Source of the DNA: Streptomyces sp. HUAS 15-9
GTDB lineage: Bacteria; Actinomycetota; Actinomycetes; Streptomycetales; Streptomycetaceae
DNA: 64,000 bases
Direction of reading: 5' to 3'
Assembly: GCF_025642155.1 (NCBI RefSeq)
Contig: NZ_CP106798.1
Location: 930,001-994,000 of the forward strand
Shown: positions 15,796 through 27,300 of the stretch, piece by piece
Layout: the number at the start of each line of letters is the position of its first letter
Position numbering within the stretch: position 1 is the stretch's first letter
Made by a program: the position numbers and the translations under genes
The notes under the pieces: model-generated
The model's database searches: none
What the model was told of the DNA's origin: nothing
What the model saw: only the letters and a program-made list of their open reading frames with translations

Positions 15796-18263
15796 CGGTT
15801 GGGCTCCGTGAGGGTCGGGGTGCGGCGCAGGTCGAGCAGGTCCGCGGCGGCCCGGGTGAACGGGCCGAGCAGTCCGCGGCCCATCTCCAGGCCGAACCAG
15901 GCGAGCCAGGTCAGCTTGGCGGCCCGCTTCTCCTGACCGGTCAGGCGCGGGTCGACCTTGATGCCGTCGATCTGGTCGCGGACGTAGGAATCGGCGGGTA
16001 CGACGACCTCGCCGAGCAGGCTCGCGGCCTCGCCCTCGCGGCCGATCTCGACGGTCAGGGCGCGGGTCTGCCGCCACAGATCGCGGCGGGCGCGGGCGTA
16101 CTTGCGGCCCTCCAGCCACCACTGTCCGCCGTCGGCATCGCGCAACCGCAGCCGGTAGCGCAGGAGTTGGTGCCTGAGGCCGTGCTGCTGCGGGATGCCC
16201 TCCTCAGGACGGATCCAGACGTCGCCGCGCTCGACGGTCAGCGGACCGGGGTGGATCGCGGAGCAGGTCACTTCGCCGGTGACGTCGATCCGGCGTTCCT
16301 TCACCAGCTGGTACATGCTCGCGATGGACAGGGTGAGCGCCATCGAGCAGGGTGTCCCTGCGTTCGCGCCGACCGGACCGACGGTGCCCTCGGTCGTCTC
16401 GGTGAACCACAGGTAGGGCTGGTCCTCCTTGTGGGGCAGCCGGGCCAGGCCGTCACCGGCGAGCTTCTCGAAGGTCTTCATCTGGGCCCGTGCGTCGTAG
16501 CGGGCCGCGGGCGGCAGGCCGAGGGCCGCGACGAGGGAGTCGGTGCGCTCGCTGCCGGCGGCGGGTCCCCTCAGCGTGGCCTCGACCAGCTTGAGGGCGG
16601 TGGCGCTCTGCAACACCCGGCTCAGGAAGCCCAGTTCGGGTATCGGTTCGGCCTCGAGCCGGGCCAGCGCGTCGGTGCGCCACTCGTCCCAGTCCTGGAC
16701 GCGGACGTGCATCCCGCCGAGCGCCATGTCCTGTACGACGTCGTCGAGGGTGTTGGGGACGCCGGTCAGGTTGTAGTCGAAGCCCCAGGCGTCCGGCTCG
16801 CAGACCGCGGCGACGGCGACCCGGCTCACCCAGTCGACCGGGGCGGCGTTGAGGTAGCGGAACGCCGGTACGGTGCGGAAGCGGCCGAAGGCCGAGATCA
16901 GACCGCTGCTGAGGTCGAGCGGGTTGTAGGCGCCGGTCCTGGTGTGGCCGCCGATGCCGCCGGGGCGCAGCGCGGTGACCACCAGGCCGTGGTCGCGGGC
17001 CCGGCGCAGCGCGACCTCGGCGGCCCACTTGGACTGGTCGTAGCCGGAGATGAGCCGGTCGATGTGGGCGAGCGGGTCGTCCTCGCCCATGGAGGTGATG
17101 CCGACCTCGTTGAACACCGCGATCGAGGAGATGTGGTGCAGCGGCTTGGGACGGCCGGTCGCCGCGAGTTCGGCCAGGGTCAGCGTGCCGAGCACGTTGC
17201 TGCCGCGCAGGGACTGGTAGCCGCGCAGGAAGTCCACGGCCGCCGCGACGCCGACGATGCTGTCGAGTTCATGGGCGAGGCTGTGCCACAGCTCGTCGGA
17301 CAGACCGAGACGCGGGCGGCGGATGTCGCCGGGCAGCACGGTCACCCGGCGTGCCACCTCCGACGACCAGGGCAGCCGGTAGCTGCGCAGCTGCTGCGCC
17401 AGCCGGGCTTCGGCCGCCTTCTCGTCGTCGGCGCGGACCAGGCAGTACACATGGGCGTCGCTGTGCCGCAGCAGGTCGAGCAGCATATGGCCGCCGAGGA
17501 AGCCGGTGGCGCCGGTGAGCAGGATCCGGCGGGGCGGCAGCGGCTCGGGTACGTCGGTGAAGGGGAGCCGGTCGGCGAGCGCGAGGTCGGCCAGGATCTG
17601 GTCGAGGTCCTCCTGGCGGGCCCTGGAGTGGCGGTCGGTGGTGGACCGGGGGGTGCCGGGTACGGCGGGTGGGGTGCGGGGCGCCGGGACGGGGAGGGTG
17701 CGCGGGGCCGGGGCGGGGAGGGTCCCGGCGGCGGAGAGCGGGAGGGCGGCCGGTGTGACGGCGGCCGCCGATCCCGCGGTGCCGCTCACCGGGGCCGGTG
17801 CGGCGCCGGAGCCGGTGTCCGCGGGGGCCGCTGCCGTGCCGGAACCGGCCTCCGTCGCTGCCGTGCCGGAACCGGTCTCCACCGACTCCGTGCCCGCGAT
17901 CACCGGGAGCCAGCGCCGGGCCAGGCTGATCGGCCGGGCGTCGGCGAAGACATCGTCCAGGTCGACCTCGATGCCCAGCTCGTCCTCCAGCTCCGCGATG
18001 AGCTCCACCGCGTGGACGGACGTACCGCCCGCGTCGAAGAAGTCGGCGTCCGGGGCCAGTTGGCCAGAGGGCAGGTAGCGGCCCGCGGCGGTGGCGATGG
18101 TGGCCGCGAGGCCGTCCACGTCACGGACCGCCGGGGCGGGCGCCGGTCCGGCCGCCGCGGTCTGCAATCGGGCCAGCAGGTCGGTCACGCCGAGCCCGCC
18201 ACCGCCTCGCTCGATGGCCTCGGCGGTCGTCAGCCTGCCGCCGTCGTCGTTCAGATCACGCAT
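15792..18263 (-). CDS. ACP-thioester reductase protein with extra C-terminal domain
   Basis: Terminal module of the lipid/polyketide line, 823 aa. An ACP (about residues 50-122; pantetheine serine S82 in FDAGGTSVHAVEL) is joined by an Ala/Pro-rich linker (about 123-230) to a thioester-reductase domain. That domain has the NAD(P)H motif GATGFLGG (251-258) and the catalytic pair Y408/K412 in GYDQSKW, and would release the bound acyl chain as aldehyde or alcohol. The stretch from about 635 to the end (beginning MALTLSIASMYQL, with WWLEGRKYARARRDLW) is not part of standard reductases. It resembles the middle domain of actinomycete GMC-oxidoreductase/hydrolase fusions, whose hydrolase half is encoded by the next gene. 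It starts 60 bp after the PKS stop. The ACP is the only free partner for the FkbH domain of the PKS. Confidence 0.85.
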   Translation of the reverse strand: MRDLNDDGGRLTTAEAIERGGGGLGVTDLLARLQTAAAGPAPAPAVRDVDGLAATIATAAGRYLPSGQLAPDADFFDAGGTSVHAVELIAELEDELGIEVDLDDVFADARPISLARRWLPVIAGTESVETGSGTAATEAGSGTAAAPADTGSGAAPAPVSGTAGSAAAVTPAALPLSAAGTLPAPAPRTLPVPAPRTPPAVPGTPRSTTDRHSRARQEDLDQILADLALADRLPFTDVPEPLPPRRILLTGATGFLGGHMLLDLLRHSDAHVYCLVRADDEKAAEARLAQQLRSYRLPWSSEVARRVTVLPGDIRRPRLGLSDELWHSLAHELDSIVGVAAAVDFLRGYQSLRGSNVLGTLTLAELAATGRPKPLHHISSIAVFNEVGITSMGEDDPLAHIDRLISGYDQSKWAAEVALRRARDHGLVVTALRPGGIGGHTRTGAYNPLDLSSGLISAFGRFRTVPAFRYLNAAPVDWVSRVAVAAVCEPDAWGFDYNLTGVPNTLDDVVQDMALGGMHVRVQDWDEWRTDALARLEAEPIPELGFLSRVLQSATALKLVEATLRGPAAGSERTDSLVAALGLPPAARYDARAQMKTFEKLAGDGLARLPHKEDQPYLWFTETTEGTVGPVGANAGTPCSMALTLSIASMYQLVKERRIDVTGEVTCSAIHPGPLTVERGDVWIRPEEGIPQQHGLRHQLLRYRLRLRDADGGQWWLEGRKYARARRDLWRQTRALTVEIGREGEAASLLGEVVVPADSYVRDQIDGIKVDPRLTGQEKRAAKLTWLAWFGLEMGRGLLGPFTRAAADLLDLRRTPTLTEPNR

Positions 18264-18323
18264 GAGAGCCCTTCACGTTGTGCACTGTCCTGTCGCTCAC
18301 TGCTGTCCTTGCTCCTGGGTCCG

Positions 18324-21300
18324 TCACTGCTGCTCCCAGGACCGGAACGCCCGCAGATGGTCCGGTGTGACGACGGCGTCCAGCCGCTCGTCGTCCTGGT
18401 GGCCACCGCCGAGCGCGGCCAGCAGCCGCCGTGCGGGCGCGTTGCGCGGGGTGCGCTCCGCCGACAGCCGGACCTTGGCGCAGCCCAGCGCGTCGGCCCG
18501 GTCGGCCAGCCACGCCAGCAGGCGTTCCTCGACGCCCCGGCCGAGTGCGCGGCAGCTCATCATCCAGGCCAGGACGTCGAGTTGGCCGCCCTCGGCGCGT
18601 ACGGCGAGCAGGGCGATCTGACCGTAGTCGCCGAACCGGTCCCGGGCCGCCGCCGTCCACACCTCGCCGCGCTCCCGCCACCGGGCGAGATCGCCGCCGT
18701 CCGAGGAGCGGGCACGCAGGGTGAACTGGTTGGTGCGGCGCACGAGTTGCTCGGCGCGCTGTACGTCGTCCTCGGCGAGGGCACGGATGTCGACCGCCAG
18801 CTCCAGCTGGGCCAGGAACTCCTCGAACCCGCCCTGTTCGCGCACCGCGTCGCGCTCCCGCTCCTGCTCGTAGAACCGCGCCCGCAGCGCGTCCTCGGCG
18901 GTCGTCGCGGCCGGGACCAGCGGCCACAAACGGCCCAGGAAACCGTCGAGTTCGCCGGTCGGCGGGCAGGTCACGGACAGCACCAGCGGCAGCGCCGCCC
19001 GCATCTTGGCGATCTCGGCCGGGTTGTCGTCCAGGAACAGGAAGCTGTCCACGCCGAGGTTGAGCGTGCGCGCCGCGTCCGCGATCCGGGCCGGCTTCGG
19101 GCCCCAGGCGGCGGAGAGCACGCTGAAGTGCTCGGCCTTCAGCAGGCTGTCGGGGCGGTCCAGGACGGCCCGGACCGTGGCCTCGTCGTTGTTGCTGACC
19201 AGCGCCAGCAGTGCGCCCGCCGCCCGCCACTGGAGCAGCCTGCGCGCCAGCAGGGCACGCGGTCCGGTGAGGTCCACCGCCTCCGGGCCCAGCTCCCCGG
19301 CGACACCGCCCCACAGGGTCTCGTCGCCGTCGACGGCGATGACCTTGGGCGCCGGACGCAGCACGGCCCGTACGACCTCGGCGAGGCGCAGGGCGACGGC
19401 CGCCTGGAAGTGCGGGGTGAAGGGCAGGTGGGCCAGCCGCTCGGTGCGCGCGTCGAAGCGTTCGTCGACCCGGTGGTGGCGGGTCCACTCGTCGGGGCCG
19501 AGGACCGCGATGCCGGGCAGGTCGGCCAGGTCGGCGGCGATCCCGCGTTCCCATTCGACGAAGCGTTCCTCTTCGTGGGCGGCGGGCGGGAAGCCGACGA
19601 CGAGCGGCCTGCGGGTCCGTTCGGACAGGGCCTTCAGCGCGGCCGGGTAGGCGGTGCGCAGCTCGGCGAGGAGCGTGTCGTCCACCGGGCCGAACCGTTC
19701 CAGGTCCGCGGCCCGCAGCAGCACCACGCCCACCGCGGTGGCCGGGTCGGCGAGGACACCGGACGGGTCCTGAAGGCTCGCCAGGACCTGGTGGTAAGGG
19801 GCCTCCGCGACGGTGACGCCCTCCTCCTCCAGTGCGGACTCACACATCAGCGGGAGGTTGCCGAGGGCGAAGGTGGCGGCGAGGCCGAGGGTCGGCCGCC
19901 GTACTGCGGCGGGCCCTTCCTCACGGGCCACGACCGCGGTAGCACCGCCCTCGCGGGACACGGTCGCGGTCGCACCGCCCTCCCGCACGACCGCCGTCGC
20001 GTCCCGCGCCGTCTCCTCGAGCAGCCGCACGAACTCCTCCCCCAGCGCGGTGGCGGTCGCCGCGTCCAGGATGTCCAGGTTGTGGTCGAGCCGGACCGTG
20101 CCCGCGTCCGGGGTCATGGTGATCATCAGGTCGAGGTCGGTGTATCCGATCCCGGCGGGCAGCACCTCCAGCCGGTTCAGCCGACCGGAGAAGCGGACGA
20201 AGTTGAAGTACACCTCCACGAGCGGCGCGTTCGCCCGGTACAGCCCCTGCTTGGCCAGTGTGGCCAGGACGTCCGAGAACATGGCGCCCTTCGCCAGGAC
20301 CTTCTCCAGCCGGCCGTCGGTCCGGCGCAGCACCTCCTCGACCGTCTCGCCCGCGGCGGCCTGCGCCGGGAACGGCACGGGCACGCCGTAGAAGCCCACG
20401 GCGCCGAACGCGTCGGCGTGGATGCGGGTGTCGACGGGCACGGCGAGCACGAACCGCTCGCGCTCCCGCTTCCTGGCGAGCAGCACGGTCAGTGTGCCGA
20501 GGCAGAAGGCGGCCGGGGTGACGGCCAGAGTGCTCGCGGCCGCCGAGACGCGCTCCATGAGTGAGCCGGGGAGGGTGACGGTCACGCTGCCTGCCCGGTA
20601 CGAACGGTCCTCGGGCCGGTCATGGGTGAGTGTCAGGTCCAGCCGCTCGCTGCCGTGGAAGGCCTCGCGCCACTCGGCGGTGGCGCCCTGGCCGCCTTCC
20701 TGGGCCTCGATCAGCAGGTCGATGTCCCGGTTGGTGACGGTGCCGCCGAGCGGGGTGCCGGACAGTTCGGCGTCGATCTCCCCGGCCACCAGCAGCAGGG
20801 ACTGCAGATCGCTGACCGCGTGGTGCGCTCCGAAGACCAGGATCTGGCCGCCGGTACCGCCGTCGAGCAGTTCGAAGCGCCACAGCGACGGGCTCGCCAG
20901 GTCGAACGGCGGCTCCAGCAGCCGGCGCAGCCGGTCGGCCGGATCGGCGTCCGGGTCGGCGGTCCAGCGCAGCAGCGGCCGCGTCAACTCGCGGTCCACG
21001 CGCAGCTGTCGCCCGCCCTCGGGTCCGGTGACGATCGCGGTGCGCAGGGCGGCGTGCCGTGCGGCGAGCCGGTCGACGATGTCCGTGAGGGTCTCGCGGG
21101 TGGAGGGCGCGGTGAGGCGTACGGCGAGGCCGACGCCGTGGGCCGCGTCGGGCATGCCCGGCTGGGCGCTGCGCAGGAGCCGTACGACGTCCCGGGTGGC
21201 GGGCCGCAATTCGGTCTCGGGCACTTCCGCCGCCCGCTCCGGCTTCTCCTCGCGCGCTGCCGTCTCCCGCTCGGGCAGGGCCGCGCCCAGGGCGCGGGCG

Positions 21301-24300
21301 AGGCCGCGGATGTCGGCGGCGGAGAACACGTCGGCGGCCGGGAGTTCGACCCCGAGCTCGCGGGCGAAGGCGTTGCGCAGCCGGACCAGCATCAGGGAGT
21401 CCAGGCCGAGTTCCTTCAGGGCCGTGGTCGCGAACACGTCCACGGCGCCGCCGGAGACCTCGCCGACCCGGGCCCGTACGTACGCCTCCAGCCACTCGGC
21501 GCGGTCGTGCTCGGTGGTGGCGGCGAACACCTTCCTGACGAGGTCGTCGGTGTCGGCGCCGCCCGTCGGAAGGGTGATCAGGTCGCCCAGGATCGGGCGG
21601 CCGCGCACCGCGTCGGGGTCGAGCCCGAGCAGTTCCCAGTCGAGGGCGATGGGCGCGAGCTGACGGCGGCCGGTGGTCAGCACCCGCTCGAACAGTTCGC
21701 CGCCGTCCTGCGGGGAGAAGGCGATCAGTCCGGAGCGGCTGGTCTCGGCGGCCCGGGTGCCGGACTCGGCGACCATGCCGACGCCGGCCCAGGCGCCCCA
21801 GTCCAGGCTCAGCGCCCGCCGGTCGGCGTGGGCGAGGTGATGCGCCCAGGCGTCGAGGAAGGCGTTGGCGGCGGAGTACGGGCTCTGACCGGCCGAGCCG
21901 AGGAGTCCGGCCGCCGAGGCGAACAGCACCAGGCTCCGGGCTTCCGGAATCAGTTCGGTGAGCAGGGCGGTGCCGAGCACCTTGGGGGCGAGAACGCGCA
22001 GGACGCGTTCGTCGGTCAGGTTCGCCACGGTGGCGTCGTCGAGGACACCGGCCGCGTGCACGACCGTGGTGATCGGGCCCGCCTCATGTCGTACGGCGTC
22101 CAGGGCGGCCGTGAGACCGGCGCGGTCGGCGACGTCGGCGCGGGGCAGGTGCACGGTGACACCGCGCTCCTGAAGGCCCCGGATCCAGGCGGTGGTTTCG
22201 GCGTCGGGCGTTCCCCGGCTCATCAGGGCGAGCTGTCGGGCGCCGCGTCGGACCAGCCGCTCGGCGACGACCCGGCCGAGGCCGCCCAGACCGCCGGTGA
22301 TCAGGTGGACGCCGTCGGTGCCGGCGTCACCGGCGTCGTCCGGGCGGGTACGGGCCAGACGCGGCACCAGGCGGCCCGACTCGCGCAGCGCGACCAGCCG
22401 TTCGTCGTCCGCGTGCCACAGCTGCGTCCACAGTTCCCCGGCGCCGCCCGTGGGCGGCAGGTCGACGAGCGTGGTCGCCAGTTCGGGGTACTCCTGCGCC
22501 ACGGCGAGGCCGAAGCCCCAGGCCAGCGCCTGCTGGGGGTGCGTCACCCGGCCGCTGTCACCGGCGGCCTGGCTGCCGCGGACGACCACGAACAGGCGGG
22601 GCGTGCGGCCCTTCGGCCGGTCGGCGAGGGTCCGCACCAGATGCAGGGTGCTCAGGCAGCACAGGCGGGCCGCCTCATCGGCGGTGCGTGCGTCGCCGAT
22701 CGCCGGGGCGTCGAGCGCGGAGAGCTGGACGACCCGTCCGGGCGGCCCGTCCGGGTAGGCCTCGTCCAGCAGACGGGCCAGCTGGGCGGGGTCGGCCGGA
22801 TCGAGCACATAGCGTCCGGGGCCTTCGACGCCGAACGCCTCTCCCCTGCGGGCGATGACGTGCGGCACCAGATCCCCGAGCCGTTCAGCCAGTTCTTCGG
22901 CCACTCCGGTCTCGTCGGCGAGGATCAGCCAACTGCCGCCGTCGGGCGCCTCCTGTGCCTCGGGGCGGGGCTGCCAGCGGGTCTCGAAGAGCGCGCCGTC
23001 CAGCGGCGAGAGCGCGGCGAGCCGGAACTGAGAGGCCTCCAGGACGAGTTGTTCGTCCTCGTCCCACAGCCGCAGGTCGAGCGTCGCGGTGTCGCCGTCC
23101 ACGCCGCGCAGGGCACAGGTCACCCAGGCCGGTGTGGTGCGCAACCCGGTGAACCGCAGCCGTCCGACCCCGGCGGGCACGAACGCCCGTCCCTGCGGGG
23201 CGTTTTCGGGGAACGCGGCCGAGTGGAAGGCGGCGTCGAGCACGGCGGGGTGCAGCAGATGACCGGCGGCGGGCTTGGCGGCGAGCCGGCCGACCGCGGC
23301 GGCATCGCTGCGGTGGCCCTCCTCCAGCCCCCGGAAGAAGGGGCCGTACTCGATGCCGAGGGCGGCGAGTCCGGCGTACACGGCCGGTACGTCGACGCGC
23401 TCCGCACACCGCTCGCGCAGCGCGGACAGGTCCTCGCCCTCGTCCGCCGCGGGACCGGCGTCGGCAACCGCGATCCGGCCGGTGACATGCCGTTCCCAGC
23501 GCTCGCCCGGCGCGGCGGAGGCGACGGTGAAGTCCCGGAAGCCGTTCTCGGCCGGGCGCAGCACGAGTTGGAGCCGTACGGGCCGTTCCTCGTCCAGCCG
23601 CAGCGGCTGGACGAACGCCACGTCGGCCAGCCGCACCTCGCCGCCCTCCGTCACCGCGGTCGCGGCTTCGAGCGCCATGTCGAGGAAGGCCGCACCGGGC
23701 AGCCACACCTCGCCGGTGACGCGGTGGTCGGTCAGATAGACGAAGCGGGAGTCGCGCAGGTCGATCTCGCTCTGGAAGATGTCCTTGTCCGGCTCGTCGC
23801 TGGCCTCGACGTGGGTGCCGAGCAGCGGCGAACCCCCGGCCGCGCCGCCGCCCTGGACCGGGGCGAGCCAGTGCCGTTCGCGGGCGAAGGCGTAGGTGGG
23901 CAGGTCCGCCCTGTGGCCCTCGGGGAACAGCGCGGCCCAGTCGGGCGTGTGCCCGGCCGTGTACAACTCGCCCACCCTGCCGAGCAGTACGTCCCGGCCG
24001 TCGCGCTGCCTGCGCAGCGAACCGACGCCGACCGCGTCGATGCCGGCCTCGGCGGCGACCGCCTCGACGGACGAGGTGAGCGAAGGGTGCGGGCTGAGCT
24101 CCACGAAGTAGCGGTAGCCGTCGGCCAGCATCCGCCGGACGGTGTCCGCGAAGCGGACGGGCTGCCTGAGGTTGGCGAACCAGTAGGCGGCGTCCAGCCG
24201 GTCCCCGGGCACCGGTTCGGCCAGCACCGACGAGTAGAACGGGGTGGGTGTGCGGGTGCCGTGGACGACGGAGAATCGGTCGAGCAGTTCGTCGCGGAGC

Positions 24301-27300
24301 GGCTCCAGCAGCGGGGTGTGCGAGGCGAACGGCGTCGACAGGACGCGTGCGGGGATCTCCCGCTCCTCCAGGCTCCGGCGCAGCTCGGCCAGTGCGTCGG
24401 CGTCGCCCGAAACGGCCGTGCCCCGGGCGCTGTTGAGGGCCGCGACGAACAGCCGGTCGGCATACGGTTCGAGCAGTTTCTCGACGTCCGCGGAGGGCAG
24501 TTCCACGGCCAGCATGCCGCCCTGTCCGACCAGGGGGACGACCGCCTGGGCGCGCCCCGTCACCACGGCCACCGCCTCGTCCAGTGTCAGGGCGCCCGCG
24601 GTGTAGGCGGCGGCGATCTCGCCCAGGCTGTGTCCGACGACCGCGTCGGGTGTGACGCCGAGTTCGCGCCAGGCGGCGGCCAGGGCCGCGTTGACCGCGA
24701 ACAGAACCGGCTGGAGGTACTCCGTGCGGTCGAGCGGGGAGAACTCCTCGGGTGCGCGCAGCACATTGAGCACGGACCAGCCGACCTGCCGGTGGACAGC
24801 CTCGTCGATTCGGGTCAGCTCCTCGCGGAACGCCTCGGAACGGGCCAGCAGTTCCATGCCCATGCCGGTCCACTGGCCGCCGTGCCCGGCGAACACGAAG
24901 GCCACCTTGCCGGTCTGCTCCTCGCGGGGCGGTGTCAGGGGCCTGCGCCCGCTGCTCAACGCCTTGAGGGAGGAGAGCAGTTCGTCCCGGTCGCCGGCGA
25001 CGACGGTCGTGCGCCATTCGAAGTGGCTGCGGTGACGGGCCAGGGTGTGGGCGACGTCCGGCAGCGAGGTGTCGTCGGTGACGTACCGGGCCAGCCGCGC
25101 GGCCTGTCCGCGCAGCGCCGTCTCGCCGCGTCCGGACAGCACGAACAACCGCTTCTCGGGCAGTGTTTCACGCGGGGCAGCAGGGTCGACGGGCACGGCC
25201 GCGGGCTCGACGCGCGGGGCCTCCTCGACGATCACATGGGCGTTGGTGCCGCTGATGCCGAAGGCACTGATCCCGGCGCGCCTGACCCGCTCCCCCGTCG
25301 ACGGCCAGTCCACGGCCTCCTGGAGCAGCCGCAGCCCGCTGCCGTCCCACTCGACGTGCCGGCTGGGCGTGTCGGCGTGCAGGGTGCGCGGCAGGGTCCG
25401 GTGGCGCAGCGACTGGACCACCTTGATCAGCCCTGCCACGCCCGAAGCCGCCTGCACATGGCCGATGTTGGACTTGAGGGAGCCGAGGAACAGCGGGCGG
25501 TCCTGGGGACGGGAGTCGGCGAAGACCTCGGCCAGCGCATTGGCCTCGATCGGGTCGCCGAGCGTCGTTCCGGTTCCGTGGGCCTCCACGTAGTCGATGT
25601 CGGCGGGTTCCAGTCCGGACACGTCCAGCGCCCGCCGGATCACCTGCTCCTGCGCGGGGCCGTTGGGCGCGGACAGGCCCTGGCTGCGGCCGTCCTGGTT
25701 GACGGCCGTGCCGCGCAGCACGGCCAGTACCTCGTCCCCGTCGCGCCGGGCGTCGCTCAGCCGCTTCAGTACGAGCATGCCGACGCCCTCGGCCCAGATC
25801 GCGCCGTCCGCGTCGTCGGAGAAGGAACGGCAGCGGCCGGTCGGGGACAGTCCGCGCAGCCGGCTGAACTCCACGAAGGTCTGGGGTGTGACCATCAGCG
25901 TCACTCCGCCGGCCAGCGCGAGATCGCACTCGCCGGTCCGCAGCGCCTGTGTCGCGAGGTGGGTGGCCACCAGGGAGGAGGAACAGGCGGTGTCGACGGT
26001 CATCGCCGGACCGTGCAGGCCGAGGGCGTAGGCGAGCCGGCCCGAGGCCACGCTCAGCGCGGAGCCGGTGCCGACGTAGCCGTCCAGCTGGTCGAGCCGG
26101 GAGCCGGACAGATAGTCGCTGCCGAACATCCCGACGTACACACCGGTGATGCTGCCCGCCAGTGCGGCGGGCACGATCCCGGCGCGCTCCAGCGCCTCCC
26201 AGGACGTCTCCAGGAGCAGCCGCTGCTGCGGGTCCATGGCGGCGGCCTCCTTCGGGGTGATGCCGAAGAAGCCCGGGTCGAAGGACTCGATGTCGTCCAG
26301 GAAGCCGCCCTCGCGGGCGTATGTCTTGCCGAGGGCGTCCGGATCGGGGTCGTACAGCGACTCCACGTCCCAGCGCGCCGCCGGGAACGGACCGACCGCG
26401 TCACGGCCGTCCGCGACCAGCCGCCACAGTCCCTCCGGGTCACTCACCCCACCGGGCAGCCGGCAGGCCATGGAGACCACGGCGATCGGCTCGTCCGTCG
26501 CCGGGGCGGCGAGGCGTGCCGGGGCGGACGCGGTGCGCCGGGCGGCACGGTCGCCGTCCGTGACGAGGACGTGGGACAGCAGATGGGCGGCGAGCCGGCC
26601 CGCGGTGGGGTGGTCGAACAGCAGAGTCGCGGGGAGCCGGGCGCCGATGCGGTTGCCGATGCGGTTGCGGAGTTCGACCGCGGTCACCGAGTCCATGCCG
26701 AGGTCGCGCAGCGGCTGGTCGGGGCGGACGGATTCCGCCGAACGCAGGCCGAGGGCGCGGGAGACCTCGTCGCGGACCAGGGCAAGGACGCGTTCGGCGC
26801 GTTCCGGCTCCGGCAGCCGGGCCAGGCGGTCGGCCAGGCCGTCAGCGGTGGGCCGGTCGGTGCTGGGCGCGGGCAGCAGCGAGCGCCACAGCGCGGCCCC
26901 GTCCGCGTGCTCGCGCAGCCGGGGCAGGTCCAGGACCCAGGCGACCAGGTGCGGCGCGTTCCGCCGCAGGGACAGCTCTACCAGGTCGCGGCCCTGGTCG
27001 GGGGTGAGGGCGCGATGGCCGAGACGCGCCATCCGCTCCAGGTCGGCGTGTGCGGCGGCGAGGCCCTCGCCCGCCCACGCGCCGAACGAGACGGAGACGC
27101 CGGGCAGGCCCAAGGAACGCCGGTGGTGGGCGAGTTGGTCCAGGAAGGCGTTGGCCGCCGCGTAGTTGCCCTGGCCCGGGTTGCCGACGACACCGGCGGC
27201 CGAGGAGACCAGCAGGAACAGGTCGAGGGGCGCGTCCGCGGTGAGCCGGTGCAGATGGGCGGCGCCGTCGGCCTTCGGGCCGAGCACCCGTGCGAGCCGC

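Noticed and set aside
18324..19900. FkbH region as an ordinary HAD phosphatase
   Set aside because: The additional N-terminal SGNH-like part and the C-terminal RTNQF/DRFGDYG/SCRALGRG motifs identify the glyceryl-transferase family.
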